Source: Symbiodinium natans (Eukaryota > Sar > Dinophyceae > Suessiales > Symbiodiniaceae). Taken from it: a DNA stretch of 64,000 bases. Below, piece by piece: positions 52,669-62,554 of the stretch. How positions within the stretch are numbered: the stretch's first letter is position 1; each line of letters begins with the position of its first letter. Location of the stretch: positions 1-64,000 of the forward strand of contig CAJNDS010002832.1 in assembly GCA_905221605.1 (NCBI GenBank). The letters run 5' to 3'. A program made the translations under genes and the position numbers. The notes below the pieces were generated by a model. The model was not told the DNA's origin, searched no databases, and was given only the letters and a program-made list of their open reading frames with translations.

Positions 52669-53160
52669 GTCCCCATCCGGCAAGACGACAGGCGCATCGA
52701 GGTCATTGCCAACGGCCTGCCACTGTGGGGAGGAGCGCAACTCGCAGTCGACACCACGCTCGTGTCTACCCTGACGGCTGCCGGGCTCCCCCGCAGGGTT
52801 GCCGGTGGAACAGCTGGCGCTGCGCTTTTGACTGCCCGACGTGCCAAGGAGCGCACATACCCTGAATTGTGCGGGTCCGGCCACTGCCGGCTGACCGTCG
52901 TCGCGCTCGAGCTTGGTGGGTGCTGGAGCACTGAGGCCGCAACCTTTGTCCGCCTGCTCGCAAGGTGCAAGGCGCGGTCAGCGCCCCCCCCCTTCACGAG
53001 CCGCCGCCATCTCTGTCTACACGTTCCGATGGTCGGCCCTCCTGTCCTTCTTTTTGCCTGTCACAGGCACGGCCAATGTCGATGGGATGGGGAGCTGCCG
53101 CCCCTGAGCGACATCCTCACTGACTCAACTGCACAGCCACCACACGCCAGCCGCCTGGCA
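52669..53160 (+). pseudogene. LINE restriction-like endonuclease domain
   Basis: VPIRQDDRRIEVIANGLPLW, then GAQLAVDTTLVS, is the endonuclease core, whose spaced acidic residues recall the restriction-like endonuclease of R2-type LINEs. TYPELCGSGHCRLTVVALEL and GGCWSTEAATFVRLLARCKA follow, then a C-terminus with GELPPLSDILTDS. This domain would nick target DNA for target-primed reverse transcription. One frame covers it, but it is cut off from its own RT by the inversion. Confidence 0.8.
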
Positions 53161-53540
53161 TGACCGCCCGCTGCCTGTTGCCCGTAGGATGTCGCCCGGC
53201 CGGGGCTAGAGCACAGGGACCGCGTTGGACGTTGGTAAAAAGGTGCGAGGAAAAAAAACACACCCTTGTGCACTTCGTTTGGGTTTGGCGCCTTGTCGTG
53301 CGGCCTGACGGCTATATCCCTGCTACGGTCCAGGAGGCGCTCTTGCACGTTTTCTTGGGAGAAGTCGCTGCGTCCGAGCTTGTGCGGGCCGTCGTTGCGT
53401 TTCCGTGTGCCGATGCCGTTGCTGGGGTGCCGGCCCACCGCCCGTATCCGCCCGTCCCGTGCCGAGCCTCCTGATCCAGCCCCCTCCACCAGTCCCAGCA
53501 GTTCCTCAAGTTCTTCGTCCTCGCTGAGCGCACTGACCGT
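53161..53540. other. Junction between LINE copies
   Basis: No motif is recognised. A Ser-rich coding-like patch (53480-53530) leads into the next LINE N-terminus. Confidence 0.4.
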
Positions 53541-54800
53541 CCCCGCCCACAAGGCTGTTCAAAGGCGGCTCCGACACATTGCAGGGCCCGCGCCTGCGGG
53601 CGGCTTTGGCTAGTCTTGACTCTTTCTCGGCCGAAGACATCCTGCTGCAGCCCTGCCATGTGTTCCGCAGCCCGCCCCCCTTTTGTATACCCCAGCTCCG
53701 CGCCGTGCACTTCACCTCGCGCTCCGTGCCATTTGCGATGCCACAGGTGCTGACCCCACCCCCGAGTTGCTTGCATCAGCTGAAGTTGCGCGAGTCCTCA
53801 AGCCTGACATCCTCGCTGGGTTCGCTGCGTTCTTTGCTGGTGGCTGGGAACCTTTGCTCCGTGCTGCGCTGATGACACGCGAGGGTATTAGGCAAGCCAT
53901 GACGCTGCAGTCCTCGGCTGCCTCCAGTCACTCTTGTATGCTGACGCCGGGACTACCTTGCCGGAGACCGCGCAGACCCGTGCGCAGCTTGCTTTGCGGC
54001 ATGGTGGTCTGGGTCTGCGGAGTGCCGCCAGGCACGCGCCTGCGGCCTACTGGGCCTCCTGGGCCGACTCGCTGCGACCCATTGCTCGGCGTCATGCCGC
54101 CCATGCTCATGAGCTCATGGCCGCCCTTTAAAGCCGACTGCACGGCCCCCCTCTGCCCTCGAAGCCTTGCGCCTTGCCCGGTCATCCCTGCAGGCCATCG
54201 GGTTCGAGCCTCCTGACTGGGCCCAGCTGCTTACACGGATCCCTCGACCTCACCCGCGGGTGGCAGCGCCCCGCTTCCCAGGCAGTCGATGACTTCGCTC
54301 ACCGTGCCCGAAGCAGATTCGGCCTCCGCTGCCCTGCTGCTCTCGCAAGCCGGTCCGCATGCTGCGCGAGTTTTCGTTGCCCGCCCCACCTTGCCTGAGT
54401 TTTCCTTGGCATCGCCGCTTTTTCGCGTGCTCCTCTTGCGCAGGCTCCGCCGCTGCCAGATGCCGATGCCAAGCAAGACAAGACCCTCTTGGCGATCACC
54501 GCGCTGCGTGTCCGCGCTCAGGCGTCCTACCCAAAGTTCTGCCGCGCCCGCCGCTGCAAACTCACCGTCGCCGCGCTTGAAGTTGGAGGGCGCTGGAGCA
54601 ATGAGGCCGCGAACTTCGTCCGCTTGCTTGCTCGGTGCCGGGCGCGGGCCGTCCCTGCCACCTGCCCGGCCGCGGCCATCTCTGCCTTCACGCTGCGTTG
54701 GTCGTCCCTCATCTCCTTCGCAGCTGCGCGGACTTTCGCCGCCAGTCTACTGTCGCTCCCGCTCCGTGGCACTGCAAAACGTTGATGGGGACCCCCCGCT
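53541..54800 (+). pseudogene. LINE copy lacking the RT core
   Basis: The N-terminal region (HKAVQRRLRHIAGPA, then AEDILLQPCHVFR and LRAVHFTSRSVPFAM, 53545-53730) jumps to the post-RT thumb (TRAQLALRHGGLGLRSAARH at 53960-54020). The pre-zinc region follows (WQRPASQAVDDFAHRA at about 54260, RVLLLRRLRRC at about 54425), and then directly the endonuclease C-part (ASYPKFCRARRCKLTVAALE, 54520-54580; LGGRWSN-like, EAANFVRLLARCRARAV). Both the RT palm and the zinc/endonuclease core are missing, so it is an internally deleted, frame-broken copy. Confidence 0.75.
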
Positions 54801-54839
54801 CCTCAGCGAGGTCCTCGTCGACTCGGTGCACCGACTCGG

Positions 54840-55110
54840 CCTCCCAAGCTCCGTTGCGACCCTCGATGCCTTAGGCGACCACCGTGCGGGCATGCCCAAC
54901 GGCAGGTGTGTTTCCGCGGGCAGTGCTGAGAGGGCTGCAGCACAGGTCTGTCGCGTCACGAGGCGTGGGCGCGGGTTGCTTCAAACGTTCAAGAAACATG
55001 TTCTTGCGGGATATGTGTTTGATAGCCGCCGCGTCGAGGGGCAAATTAAATCGCCTACCACTTTGTCAGGGTGCGGGCGGGCGAGGCCCAGTCACGGCCC
55101 TCGAGCAGGT
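54840..55110 (+). pseudogene. LINE fragment: zinc and endonuclease remnant
   Basis: VATLDALGDHRAGMPNG (GDH-C region with one Cys lost), then ERAAAQVCR, FLRDMCLI and LNRLPLCQGA, correspond in order to the zinc region and the start of the endonuclease of the complete copies. Heavily decayed. Confidence 0.6.
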
Positions 55111-55863
55111 GGCGAAGCATAAGCACGTTCGCACCTCCCCGGAATTCGCGGTCGCTCGCCACTACTGCAAGCTTGTTGTCCTCGGGGTTGCAGTGGGCAG
55201 GGCACTCCGAATGGGCGCTGGAGTTCTCTGCGGGAGTCTTTGCAGATGTTTATCTGGGGGCCAGGAGACCAGGCGAGTACAGGCGAAAAAAAAAAAGGCG
55301 AAGGAGGATAATGGAGGATACAATCTAGCAACGTGGCTCCAAAGCTTCCAAAGCTGGGCCAAGCTGAGAGCCAATATGCTCCATGATGCTCCCCCCTGAC
55401 CGATGCGGATGGGCGTGCGCGCGGAGGTGCTACCTTCAGGGGTCTTCCTTGAGAAGATTGAGGTTTACAGGGGTTTAAAGTTGCTGAGAGGAGCTTGAGT
55501 TGACGTTGCCGAGCTGGGAAGCTAGCGGCTCGCGTCATGGCGCACGCCGCCTTTTGTCTCGCAGTTGTTGGGGATCAGACCTTCAGCGAAGTCTCCAGCC
55601 CGCAGTAGCTGTTGGTCAGGGCCCACCCCCCCCAGTTCGCTAAGGGGGTTAGATGCCCTCTGCACGCCAAGCGCCTGAAAAACCATCCCCCAGCCTCAGT
55701 CCTTACGACCCTACGCCCTGCCTTTGACACGGAGAATGACAGGGAACAATTCCAAACCTTCATAGACAAAGCCAGCCATGGGGCACTCAGCGGGTGGAGC
55801 TGTGCGATGCTGCTCGGTCCTCAGCCCTTGGCTTCACCTCTGATATCTCCTCACGACCCAAGA

Positions 55864-55988
55864 TGTTGAGTCTTGATACTGAGCCGAGAAAGCCCAGGTT
55901 GCTGAGTTTCCTGGCTTACGCTCTACTCTGGTCACCGGCCTTCGCTTCGGTGTCCCTTGGGTTGACTTTGGCTGAGGGTTCAGGACCG
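55864..55988 (+). CDS. Possible first exon with signal anchor (copy 1)
   Basis: From an ATG the frame reads MLSLDTEPRKPRLLSFLAYA, then LLWSPAFASVSLGLTLAEG, a basic start followed by a hydrophobic segment, as in a signal peptide or a type II membrane anchor. GTGAGAAG right after could be a splice donor. In copy 2 the equivalent (59750-59835) keeps the hydrophobic stretch but lacks the ATG. Glycan sulfotransferases are typically Golgi type II proteins, which would fit, but linkage to the exons downstream is inferred only. Confidence 0.4.
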
Positions 55989-56275
55989 TGAGAAGGGTGC
56001 CGGGTTGAGAACTCCCCCGAAGCTCCCTTGCGCGAAGGAAAAAGCTTCTACGGTGGGGTGTTTTTGCTGGTTTCGACACGTGTTCGTGCGCTGCCTATGC
56101 ATGCTTATGCTGGCACCACCTTTAGGAGCACAGACCCGAACAACCGTCGCGGGAGTGGTAATCGTAAGGTTCGTGTCAGTGCTTGAGAGCCATGAAGCCT
56201 ATGAAGCATACATGTTTCTGAGATAGCTCATTAACCATAGAAAAGTTGGTTCCTTTTTTCCACATCTGGCACAGG

Positions 56276-56770
56276 TTCCGTGAAGTGTGGACCGCCTACC
56301 TTTACGGCTTTGCCAGCCCGAATGGAGCATTTGCTTCAGACGGCCATGCGCAGTTGGCCGCGACAGCCGAAGGGACAAACGTTTGCGCGTCTACTGCTTC
56401 TACAAGTTGCCAACAGAAGTCCTCCACCTTGAGCCCGTGCACGCCTATTGACTCTACAAGCTTGCTGCAGAAGTCGTCCGCCAGCCCGTCTGTGCTTGTC
56501 CCGGGCGGCGCAGAAATGACGACAATGGAAGGCCCGAAGCTTCGCACCGCATCCACAACCTCCGTACCGGGGGAAACGCGACTGTACCTCCATGTTCACG
56601 TGGCCAAGACGGCAGGGTCATTTGTGAATGGAGCGCTGGCCTTGAACTACGAGCGTGTGTGCGGGCACAAGGGCTACTCGTACGATGCCTATCAGGCCAA
56701 CCTGCGGTACTCAAGAAATCTTAGAGACCTGGATGTTCAGTTCTGTGTCTTCTTTTCAACAAGGTCCCCT
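56276..56770 (+). CDS. Sulfotransferase-like exon A (copy 1), canonical P-loop
   Basis: The exon probably starts after the acceptor-like TTCCACATCTGGCACAG. A Ser/Thr/Cys-rich stretch is followed by RLYLHVHVAKTAGSFVNGAL. The KTAGS loop corresponds to the 5'-phosphosulfate-binding HIPKTAGT-type motif of sulfotransferases, which move sulfate from PAPS to an acceptor. NYERVCGHKGYSYDAYQAN follows and recurs in all four A-type exons. The 3' end lies somewhere after RNLRDLD (about 56735). The family call rests on this motif together with the CRDP motif in exon B. Confidence 0.55.
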
Positions 56771-56857
56771 CTTGAAAGCCAATTATAAATTATACTAGGC
56801 CCTTAAAAATCTTAAAAGGGTGTCTTGCTTCCGCTGTCTCTAGCACTGGTAAGACAG

Positions 56858-57385
56858 ACGAGGAGATCCGTTCGATTCGTTCAGCAAACTTTTTCCGAAG
56901 TACAACCGGCAGCGAGTTCCTCCATGGATTATGAGCGACATCGGCTACGAGGACTGCGACTGGCTGTCGCAAGAAACGCACTGGCAATTCTGGAGGAAGT
57001 TTCAGAACTGGACGGTTGAGTTCCACCTCCCTTGTCGAGATCCCATTGATCACTTGTTGTCCATGTGCAACCACAGGGAGAGAGTTTTCAATTGCAGCAG
57101 CAGCGACTTGATAGCAGAGGTTGAGCGTTGCAGCCTGGAGCACGACAGGTATAGTGACACGCTGAATTCTTCGAGCGACTTCCCCAATGCCAGACTCAAG
57201 TGTTACAACATGTCGATGACATCCACCTACATCGAGTACATGGGCACTATTCTCCAGAAGAAGAGGCGCCAAGCCGAGTATCTGTATCGTCCAACAAATG
57301 AGCCCAGGGACATGAGCACGGAGTGCTTGCTGCACAACGCGACGGCCAGGACTAGAGTGGAAAGGCGCCTGCGTTCAATGATTCA
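56858..57385 (+). CDS. Sulfotransferase-like exon B (copy 1)
   Basis: The exon starts shortly after a GTAAGACAG boundary with RGDPFDSFSKLFPKYNRQRV, then WIMSDIGYEDCDWLSQETHW. The key segment is FHLPCRDPIDHLLSMC, resembling the RDP-x-x-R-x-x-S part of the 3'-phosphate-binding region of sulfotransferases. Several conserved Cys and NFS/NMS-type sequons suggest a lumenal protein. It ends near HNATARTRVERRLRS, before GTTGACC. It joins exon C at 57589. Confidence 0.6.
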
Positions 57386-57588
57386 AGTTGACCCTCCTGG
57401 TAAACCCCCCTCCCCCCCTCCCTGCTCCCATCATGACAAACATCTCTTCGTCGTCATCAATAGTGTCAATAGTGGTCAGTATTGGTGCGTTGAGTGTGCT
57501 TTGCATGTCAAACTCTTGTATTGGTGTAGGAGCAGTCGTTTCGTTCGAAGCAGTCCTTCGCCAAGAGTTGGAAACAACTCTGCTGCAG

Positions 57589-57904
57589 GTACATGAAGGC
57601 GCAGCCATATTATGCATTTTGTGACCAGTGCCTGCATTCAGAGCAAAATCTTCTTCGTGCGCAGATGATGACAACCGTAGGTTTGAACGCTGGCCTGACG
57701 CATGCGTCCACGAGCAGTGCTCGGAACGATACCATCCTGTACGCCCATGTTCATGTGGAGGAGACTGAAAGCTCGCACGTGAATGAAGCGCTCTCCTTGA
57801 ACTACGAGCGTGTGTGTGGGCACAGGGGCTATTCGTATGATGCCTATCAGGCCAACCTCCGGGACGCGACAAACCTTTCCGACAGAGACGCGGCTGTTGG
57901 CTAG
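57589..57904 (+). CDS. Exon C plus exon A' with degenerate P-loop (copy 1)
   Basis: After a TGCTGCAG acceptor the frame gives YMKAQPYYAFCDQCLHSEQN, the end of the first domain. Without a break it runs on into a second A-type segment (ILYAHVHVEETESSHVNEAL, NYERVCGHRGYSYDAYQAN). The P-loop residues AKTAGSF of exon A are replaced by EETESSH, so the PAPS-binding Lys-Thr is lost. This implies one protein with two sulfotransferase-like domains, the second probably inactive or binding only. The frame ends at TAG after DRDAAVG, probably just inside an intron. Confidence 0.55.
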
Positions 57905-57983
57905 CGTTTTTTGTTGCTTTTGCACTTAAAGTTCCTCCCTAAACACATGCTTACCCCGAAAAGGGGGTGTTTATTCTTCTTCT

Positions 57984-58739
57984 CGGAGAGGAGACTCTTT
58001 CATGAAATTCTTGTGGTGGCCGACGGAGCCTCCGCCTGCCGAAGTGCTGGGAGCAAATGCCTTGGCCAAGAGGCGCCGGCTTGTCTTCAAGCAGGGCGAG
58101 AAACGGCGCCAGCAGCGAGATCGTGTGTGGCGGAAGGGCCTGCGTCATGGCAGGGACGCAAAGTACAGAGATGCGATCAGCAGACTTGACAGCAAATACT
58201 CCAGACATCAAGTTCCTGAATGGATTATGGATGAGATAGGCTACGAGGACTGCGACTGGCTGTCGCAAGAATCACGCTGGCAATTCTGGAGGAGGTTTCA
58301 GAACTGGACGGTTGAGTTCCACCTCCCTTGTCGAGATCCTATTGATCACTTGCTGTCCATGTGCAACCGCAACATGCCACCACTGGACTGCAGGGGCGAT
58401 TTGGTGACTCAGCTTGACAGCTGCATCAAGGCCTGGAGGGGCACGACGGGCACGATTACCGACAAGCTGAGTTCCGATGAGTTCCCTTCTGCCAGGCTAA
58501 GGTGTTATAACTTTTCAATGGCACCCAATTACGTCGAGTACATGGGCACTCTGCTTCAGAAGAAGAAGCGCCAGGCAGAGCACCTATATCGTCCAACATC
58601 TGAGCCTAGGGACGTGAGCACGGAGTGCTTGCTGCACAACGCGACGGCCAGAGCCATAGCGGAGCAGCACCTCAAGCAGGTGCCGTACTACGCATTTTGC
58701 AGCCGATGCCTCGGCTCATGGCGGGATCTCCTTCGGTGA
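57984..58739 (+). CDS. Sulfotransferase-like exon B' and C-terminus (copy 1)
   Basis: It begins RGDSFMKFLWWP, aligned with the RGDPF start of exon B, followed by a basic insert (LAKRRRLVFKQGEKRRQQRD). Then come WIMDEIGYEDCDWLSQESRW and FHLPCRDPIDHLLSMC. The end, IAEQHLKQVPYYAFCSRCLG then SWRDLLR and TGA, includes the exon-C part without the intron found between exons B and C of the first domain. The ATG at 58002 is not needed as a start: copy 2 has ATC there, so this is an internal exon. Confidence 0.6.
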   Translation, partial: RRGDSFMKFLWWPTEPPPAEVLGANALAKRRRLVFKQGEKRRQQRDRVWRKGLRHGRDAKYRDAISRLDSKYSRHQVPEWIMDEIGYEDCDWLSQESRWQFWRRFQNWTVEFHLPCRDPIDHLLSMCNRNMPPLDCRGDLVTQLDSCIKAWRGTTGTITDKLSSDEFPSARLRCYNFSMAPNYVEYMGTLLQKKKRQAEHLYRPTSEPRDVSTECLLHNATARAIAEQHLKQVPYYAFCSRCLGSWRDLLR

Positions 58740-58990
58740 GACCGGAGACGAAGCTCACGGCAGAACTCTCCCGCTATCCTTGACCGGAGGGTTGGCAGCT
58801 GTATTCTGTATTTCAGTTGAAACCTCAAACAGGCCCTCAAAGGGGCCTAAGGCCCCAAAGGCCGTTTAATTCCTTTTAATCCTCAAGCCCCAAAATCTCA
58901 GACTGGTATGACCACGCTGAGCCGTGGTCTAAGCCCGAATTCCCCCCTACCCCTCTCAAGACTCCGAGACTCGGTTGCCCGAACAGAAAA

Positions 58991-59094
58991 CAGTCTTGTG
59001 TGAGGTAGTTTGCACCCCCACCTGGGTTGGGTACTTCATGCATGTTTTAAGAAGTGTTGCGGGATTTCATGGATATTGGGTTGTGGGATGCTTT
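58991..59094. other. Spacer between duplicated blocks
   Basis: No feature seen. Confidence 0.4.
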
Positions 59095-60107
59095 GGAGGA
59101 GACCCAGGCCAGGAGACCAGGGCGAGTACGGGCGGGGATAAAGATTTAACAGCTTACCCCCTGCAGGGGGGGAAAACGTGCACAACCAAAGCGCGCAAGA
59201 AAGAAAACAGAACTGAGAAGTTTTTTCGCATGTTTTTCTTGGCTCCAAAGCTCCCCCTGACCGATGCGGGCTTGGCGTGCCCGTGCACGCCGAGGTGCTG
59301 CCCCGAGGGGCTCCTTGAGAAGAGGTGTTCTGCGGGGTTTAGGGTCTAGGGTCTAGGGGCTTAGTTTGCTGATAGGAGCTGAGCTCTTGAGGTGACGTTG
59401 CAGAGCTGGGAAGCTGGTCTTGTCACGACATCCTCTTGTTTTGGAGGCCTTCAGCGAAGTCTCAGCAGTAACGGCGTCGAAGATCCCGTGCACCCTGCAA
59501 AAGCTGTTGGTCGCAAGGAAAAGGGATGCCCTCTCACCAAGTCACCAAGTAATTGAAAGACGAAACGCTGCCCCCTGGTTCCCAACCCCTGCATGTAATA
59601 CCGAACCAAATCTTCATAACGCCAGCCATGGGGCACTCATGCAGCGGGCAGACCTGTGCGATGCTGCTCGGTCCTCAGCCCTTGGAGTTTCATATGAGTC
59701 ATATGAGTATTCCTCATTATTCCTCATGATCCCGAGTCGAAGTAGCTGAAAGCCCAGGTTGCTGAGCTTCCTGGCCTCAGCCCCGCTCTGGTCACCGGCC
59801 TTTGCCTCGTTGCCCCTTGGACTTGGGAAGCTTAGCTAAGGCTTAGCAGCTTCGGGCTCAGTGGGTTCAGGAGGGCTCAGGAGGGCTCGGGGGGGCTCGG
59901 GAGGGCTCGGGAGGGTTCGGGAGGGTTCAGGGCTGCTGGCACCTTGTAGCTTTTTTTGGAGCGCAGGCCCGAACAACTGCGGGAGCGGTCATCGTAAGGA
60001 ATTGATCGTGTCAGTGCTTGAGAGCCAGGAGTCTAAAGCGCAAAGGGCCCGAGGCAACTTATCAACGTTCTTTTTTTTGGTTCCTTTTTTGCCATACCTG
60101 GCACAGG

Positions 60108-60560
60108 TGCCGTGAAGTGTGGTCCTCCTACGGTTGCGGAGCTGCCAGCCCGAATGGAGGATTTGCTTCAGACGGCCATGTGCAGTTAGCCGCGACAGCC
60201 GAAGGGACAAACGTTTGCACATCTGCTGCCTCTACATGTTGCCAACAGAAGTCCTGTAACTTGAGCCCTTGCAGCCCTTGCACGCCTATTACATCTACAA
60301 GCTTGCTGCAGAAGTCGTCCGCCAGCCCGTCTGCGTTGGTTTTGGGTGGCGCGGGCCCAGGGATGACAATGGAAGACCCGAAGCTGGAGGAAAATGGGCA
60401 AACGCTCCTGTACGTCCATATTCACATGGCCAAGACGGCAGGGTCATTTGTGAATGGAGCATTGGCCTTGAAGTACGAACGTGTGTGTGGGAAGAAAGGC
60501 TACTCGTACGATGCCTATCAGGCCAACCTGCGGTACTCAAGAAATCTTTCTGGAGACCTG
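60108..60560 (+). CDS. Sulfotransferase-like exon A (copy 2), canonical P-loop
   Basis: Counterpart of 56276-56770. The acceptor-like TACCTGGCACAG precedes it. A Ser/Cys-rich part contains a short internal duplication (LSPCSPCTP). The core reads LLYVHIHMAKTAGSFVNGAL, then KYERVCGKKGYSYDAYQAN. The KTAGS loop is intact. Confidence 0.55.
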
Positions 60561-60650
60561 GATGTTGAGTTTCGTGTCTTTTTGCAACAAGGTCCTTGAA
60601 AGCCAATGATAAATAGTACTATGGGCCTCTCTGTCTCTGATACTGATAAG

Positions 60651-61163
60651 ACGAGGAGATTCGATCAGCAAACTTTTTCCGAATTTCCACCGGCAGCGAG
60701 TTCCTTCATGGGTTATGAGCGACATCGGCTACGAAGACTGTGACTGGCTGTCGCAAGAATCACGCTGGCAGTTTTGGAGGAAGTTTCATGACTGGACGGT
60801 TGAGTTCCACCTCCCTTGTCGAGATCCTATTGATCACTTGCTGTCCATGTGCAACCACAAGCAGAGAGTTTTCAATTGCCGCAGCAGCGACTTGATAGAC
60901 CAGGTTGAGAGTTGCAGACTGGGGCAAGACAGGTTTAGTGACGAGCTGAATTCTTCCAGCGACTTCCCCAATGCCAGACTCAAGTGCTACAACATGTCGA
61001 TGACATCCACCTACATCGAGTACATGGGCACTATTCTCCAGAAGAAGAGGCGCCAAGCCGAGTATCTGTATCGTCCAACAAATGAGCCCAGGGACATGAG
61101 CACGGAGTGCTTGCTGTACAACGCGACGGCCAGAGCCATAGTGGAAAGGCGCCTGCGCTCAAG
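60651..61163 (+). CDS. Sulfotransferase-like exon B (copy 2)
   Basis: Counterpart of exon B in copy 1. The frame runs from GDSISKLFPNFHRQRVPSWV through IGYEDCDWLSQESRWQFW to FHLPCRDPIDHLLSMC and ends near RAIVERRLRS before GTTGACC. Differences from copy 1 are mostly substitutions that keep the frame, consistent with a functional second gene. Confidence 0.6.
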
Positions 61164-61368
61164 TTGACCCTCATGGTAAACAGACCCTCGTGGTAAACAC
61201 CCCCCCCCTCCCTCCCCCGCACCCATCATGATGAGCATCTCTTCGTGGTCGTCAGTAGCAGTCAGTATTGAGTGTGCGTTGCATTGTCAAACTCTTGTAT
61301 TGGTGTAGGAGCAGTCGTTTCATTCGAAACAGTCCTTCGCCAAGAGTTGGAAACAACTCTGCTGCAGG

Positions 61369-61692
61369 TACATGAAGGCGCAGCCATATTATGCATTTTG
61401 TGACCAGTGCCTGGATTCAGAGCAACATCTTCTTCGTGCGCAGATGACCACGACAACGACAACCGTGGGGTTGAACTCTGGCCTAACGCATGCGTCCACG
61501 AGCAGTGCTCGGAACGATACCATCCTGTATGCCCATGTTCATGTGGAGGAGACTGAAAGCTCGCACGTGAATGAAGCGCTCTCCTTGAACTACGAGCGTG
61601 TGTGTGGGCACAGGGGCTATTCGTATGATGCTTATCAGGCCAACCTCCGGGACGCGACAAACCTTTCCGACAGAGACGCGGCTGTTGGCTAG
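61369..61692 (+). CDS. Exon C plus exon A' with degenerate P-loop (copy 2)
   Basis: Same structure as 57589-57904: YMKAQPYYAFCDQCLDSEQH continues into the degenerate domain ILYAHVHVEETESSHVNEAL. A two-codon Thr expansion (TTTTTT) distinguishes it. That the degenerate P-loop is identical in both copies shows it predates the block duplication. Confidence 0.55.
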   Translation, partial: YMKAQPYYAFCDQCLDSEQHLLRAQMTTTTTTVGLNSGLTHASTSSARNDTILYAHVHVEETESSHVNEALSLNYERVCGHRGYSYDAYQANLRDATNLSDRDAAVG

Positions 61693-61726
61693 CATGTTTT
61701 GCCTTTTGCCTTTTGCCTTATCTAAC

Positions 61727-62467
61727 TTCTAGAGATATGTGGGGTATGGTTTCTAGTCAAGCTGGAGGGGTCTAGACGTCAGGGCTTTGACAGGGCGACG
61801 ATGGGGTGACGACGGCGCGACGACGGGGGGACGACGGCGCGACGACGGCGCGATGACGGTGCGACGACGCGGTGACGACGGGGCGACGACGGGGTGACGA
61901 CGATGGGGTGACGACGGGGCGACGACAGCGTATCAGCCTCAATATGTCATATGTCCAGCATTGTACCAACGGCTGTCGCGCCGTCGTCGCGCCGTCGTCG
62001 CGTCGTCGTCACGCCGGCGCCGTGCCGTCGTCCCACCGTCGTCCTGCCGGCGTCCCGCCGTCGTCCCGCTGTCATCCCGCCGTCGTCCCGCCGTCGTCCC
62101 GCTGTCATAAGGCCTAGTTTGGGTTTAAACTATAGGCCTTATGACGGGAAACAAGGCCTAGTTTGGGCTGAAACTAGCCCTTATGTCGGCGTGACGACGG
62201 CACGACGTCGTCCCACGGTCGTCGTCCCGTCGTCCTGCCGTCGTCCCTTCGTCGTCTTGCCGTCGTCCCAACGTCGTGTTGCCGTCGTCCCCCCGTCGTC
62301 CTGCCGTCGTCCCCCCGTCATCCTGCCGTCGTCCCTGCGTCGTCTTGCCATCGTCCCTCCGTCTTCCCATGTCTTCCCACAATCGTCCCTCCGTCGTCCC
62401 ACCATCGTCCCTCCTTCGTGTTGCCGTCGTCCTACTTTTGATGTGTGGCCTAACACATATCTCTAGA
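61727..62467. mobile_element. 741-bp inverted-repeat element made of GACGACGG minisatellite
   Basis: Ends are inverted copies of TCTAGAGATATGTG (left 61728-61741, right 62454-62467), flanked by TAAC on both sides (61723-61726 and 62468-62471), a likely 4-bp target duplication. Copy 1 of the gene block lacks it at the same place (57905-57945). The interior has a GACGACGGGGC-type array (about 61795-61930), opposed CCGTCGTCGC-type arrays (61975-62110 and 62190-62430), and a central palindrome around GTCATAAGGCCTA (62105-62147). No transposase, so it is a MITE/foldback-type element sitting in an intron. Confidence 0.8.
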
Positions 62468-62554
62468 TAACTTTTGCCATTAAAGTTTTTCCGTGAAACG
62501 CATGCTTACCCCGAAAAGGGTGTGTTTATTCTTCTTCTCGGGCACTGAACCCGG

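Larger units (their letters stand above)
51366..53160 (+). mobile_element. LINE fragment with an internal 1.2-kb inversion
   Basis: The plus-strand RT palm (51366-51464) is followed by a minus-strand block (51465-52668) holding the rest of RT through the zinc region. The plus-strand endonuclease domain follows (52669-53160). Turning the middle block round restores one collinear LINE in the order RT, thumb, zinc finger, endonuclease. Confidence 0.85.
55240..58990 (+). repeat. Duplicated gene block, copy 1
   Basis: Homologous to 59095-63515 at an offset of about 3.85 kb; the offset grows after 61727 because copy 2 carries an insertion. Both coding and flanking sequence match, so this is a segmental tandem duplication. 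Confidence 0.85.

Noticed and set aside
61772..62466. Overlapping Arg/Pro/Ser/Val-rich ORFs on both strands
   Set aside because: They are by-products of the GTC/GAC-based satellite inside the 741-bp element.
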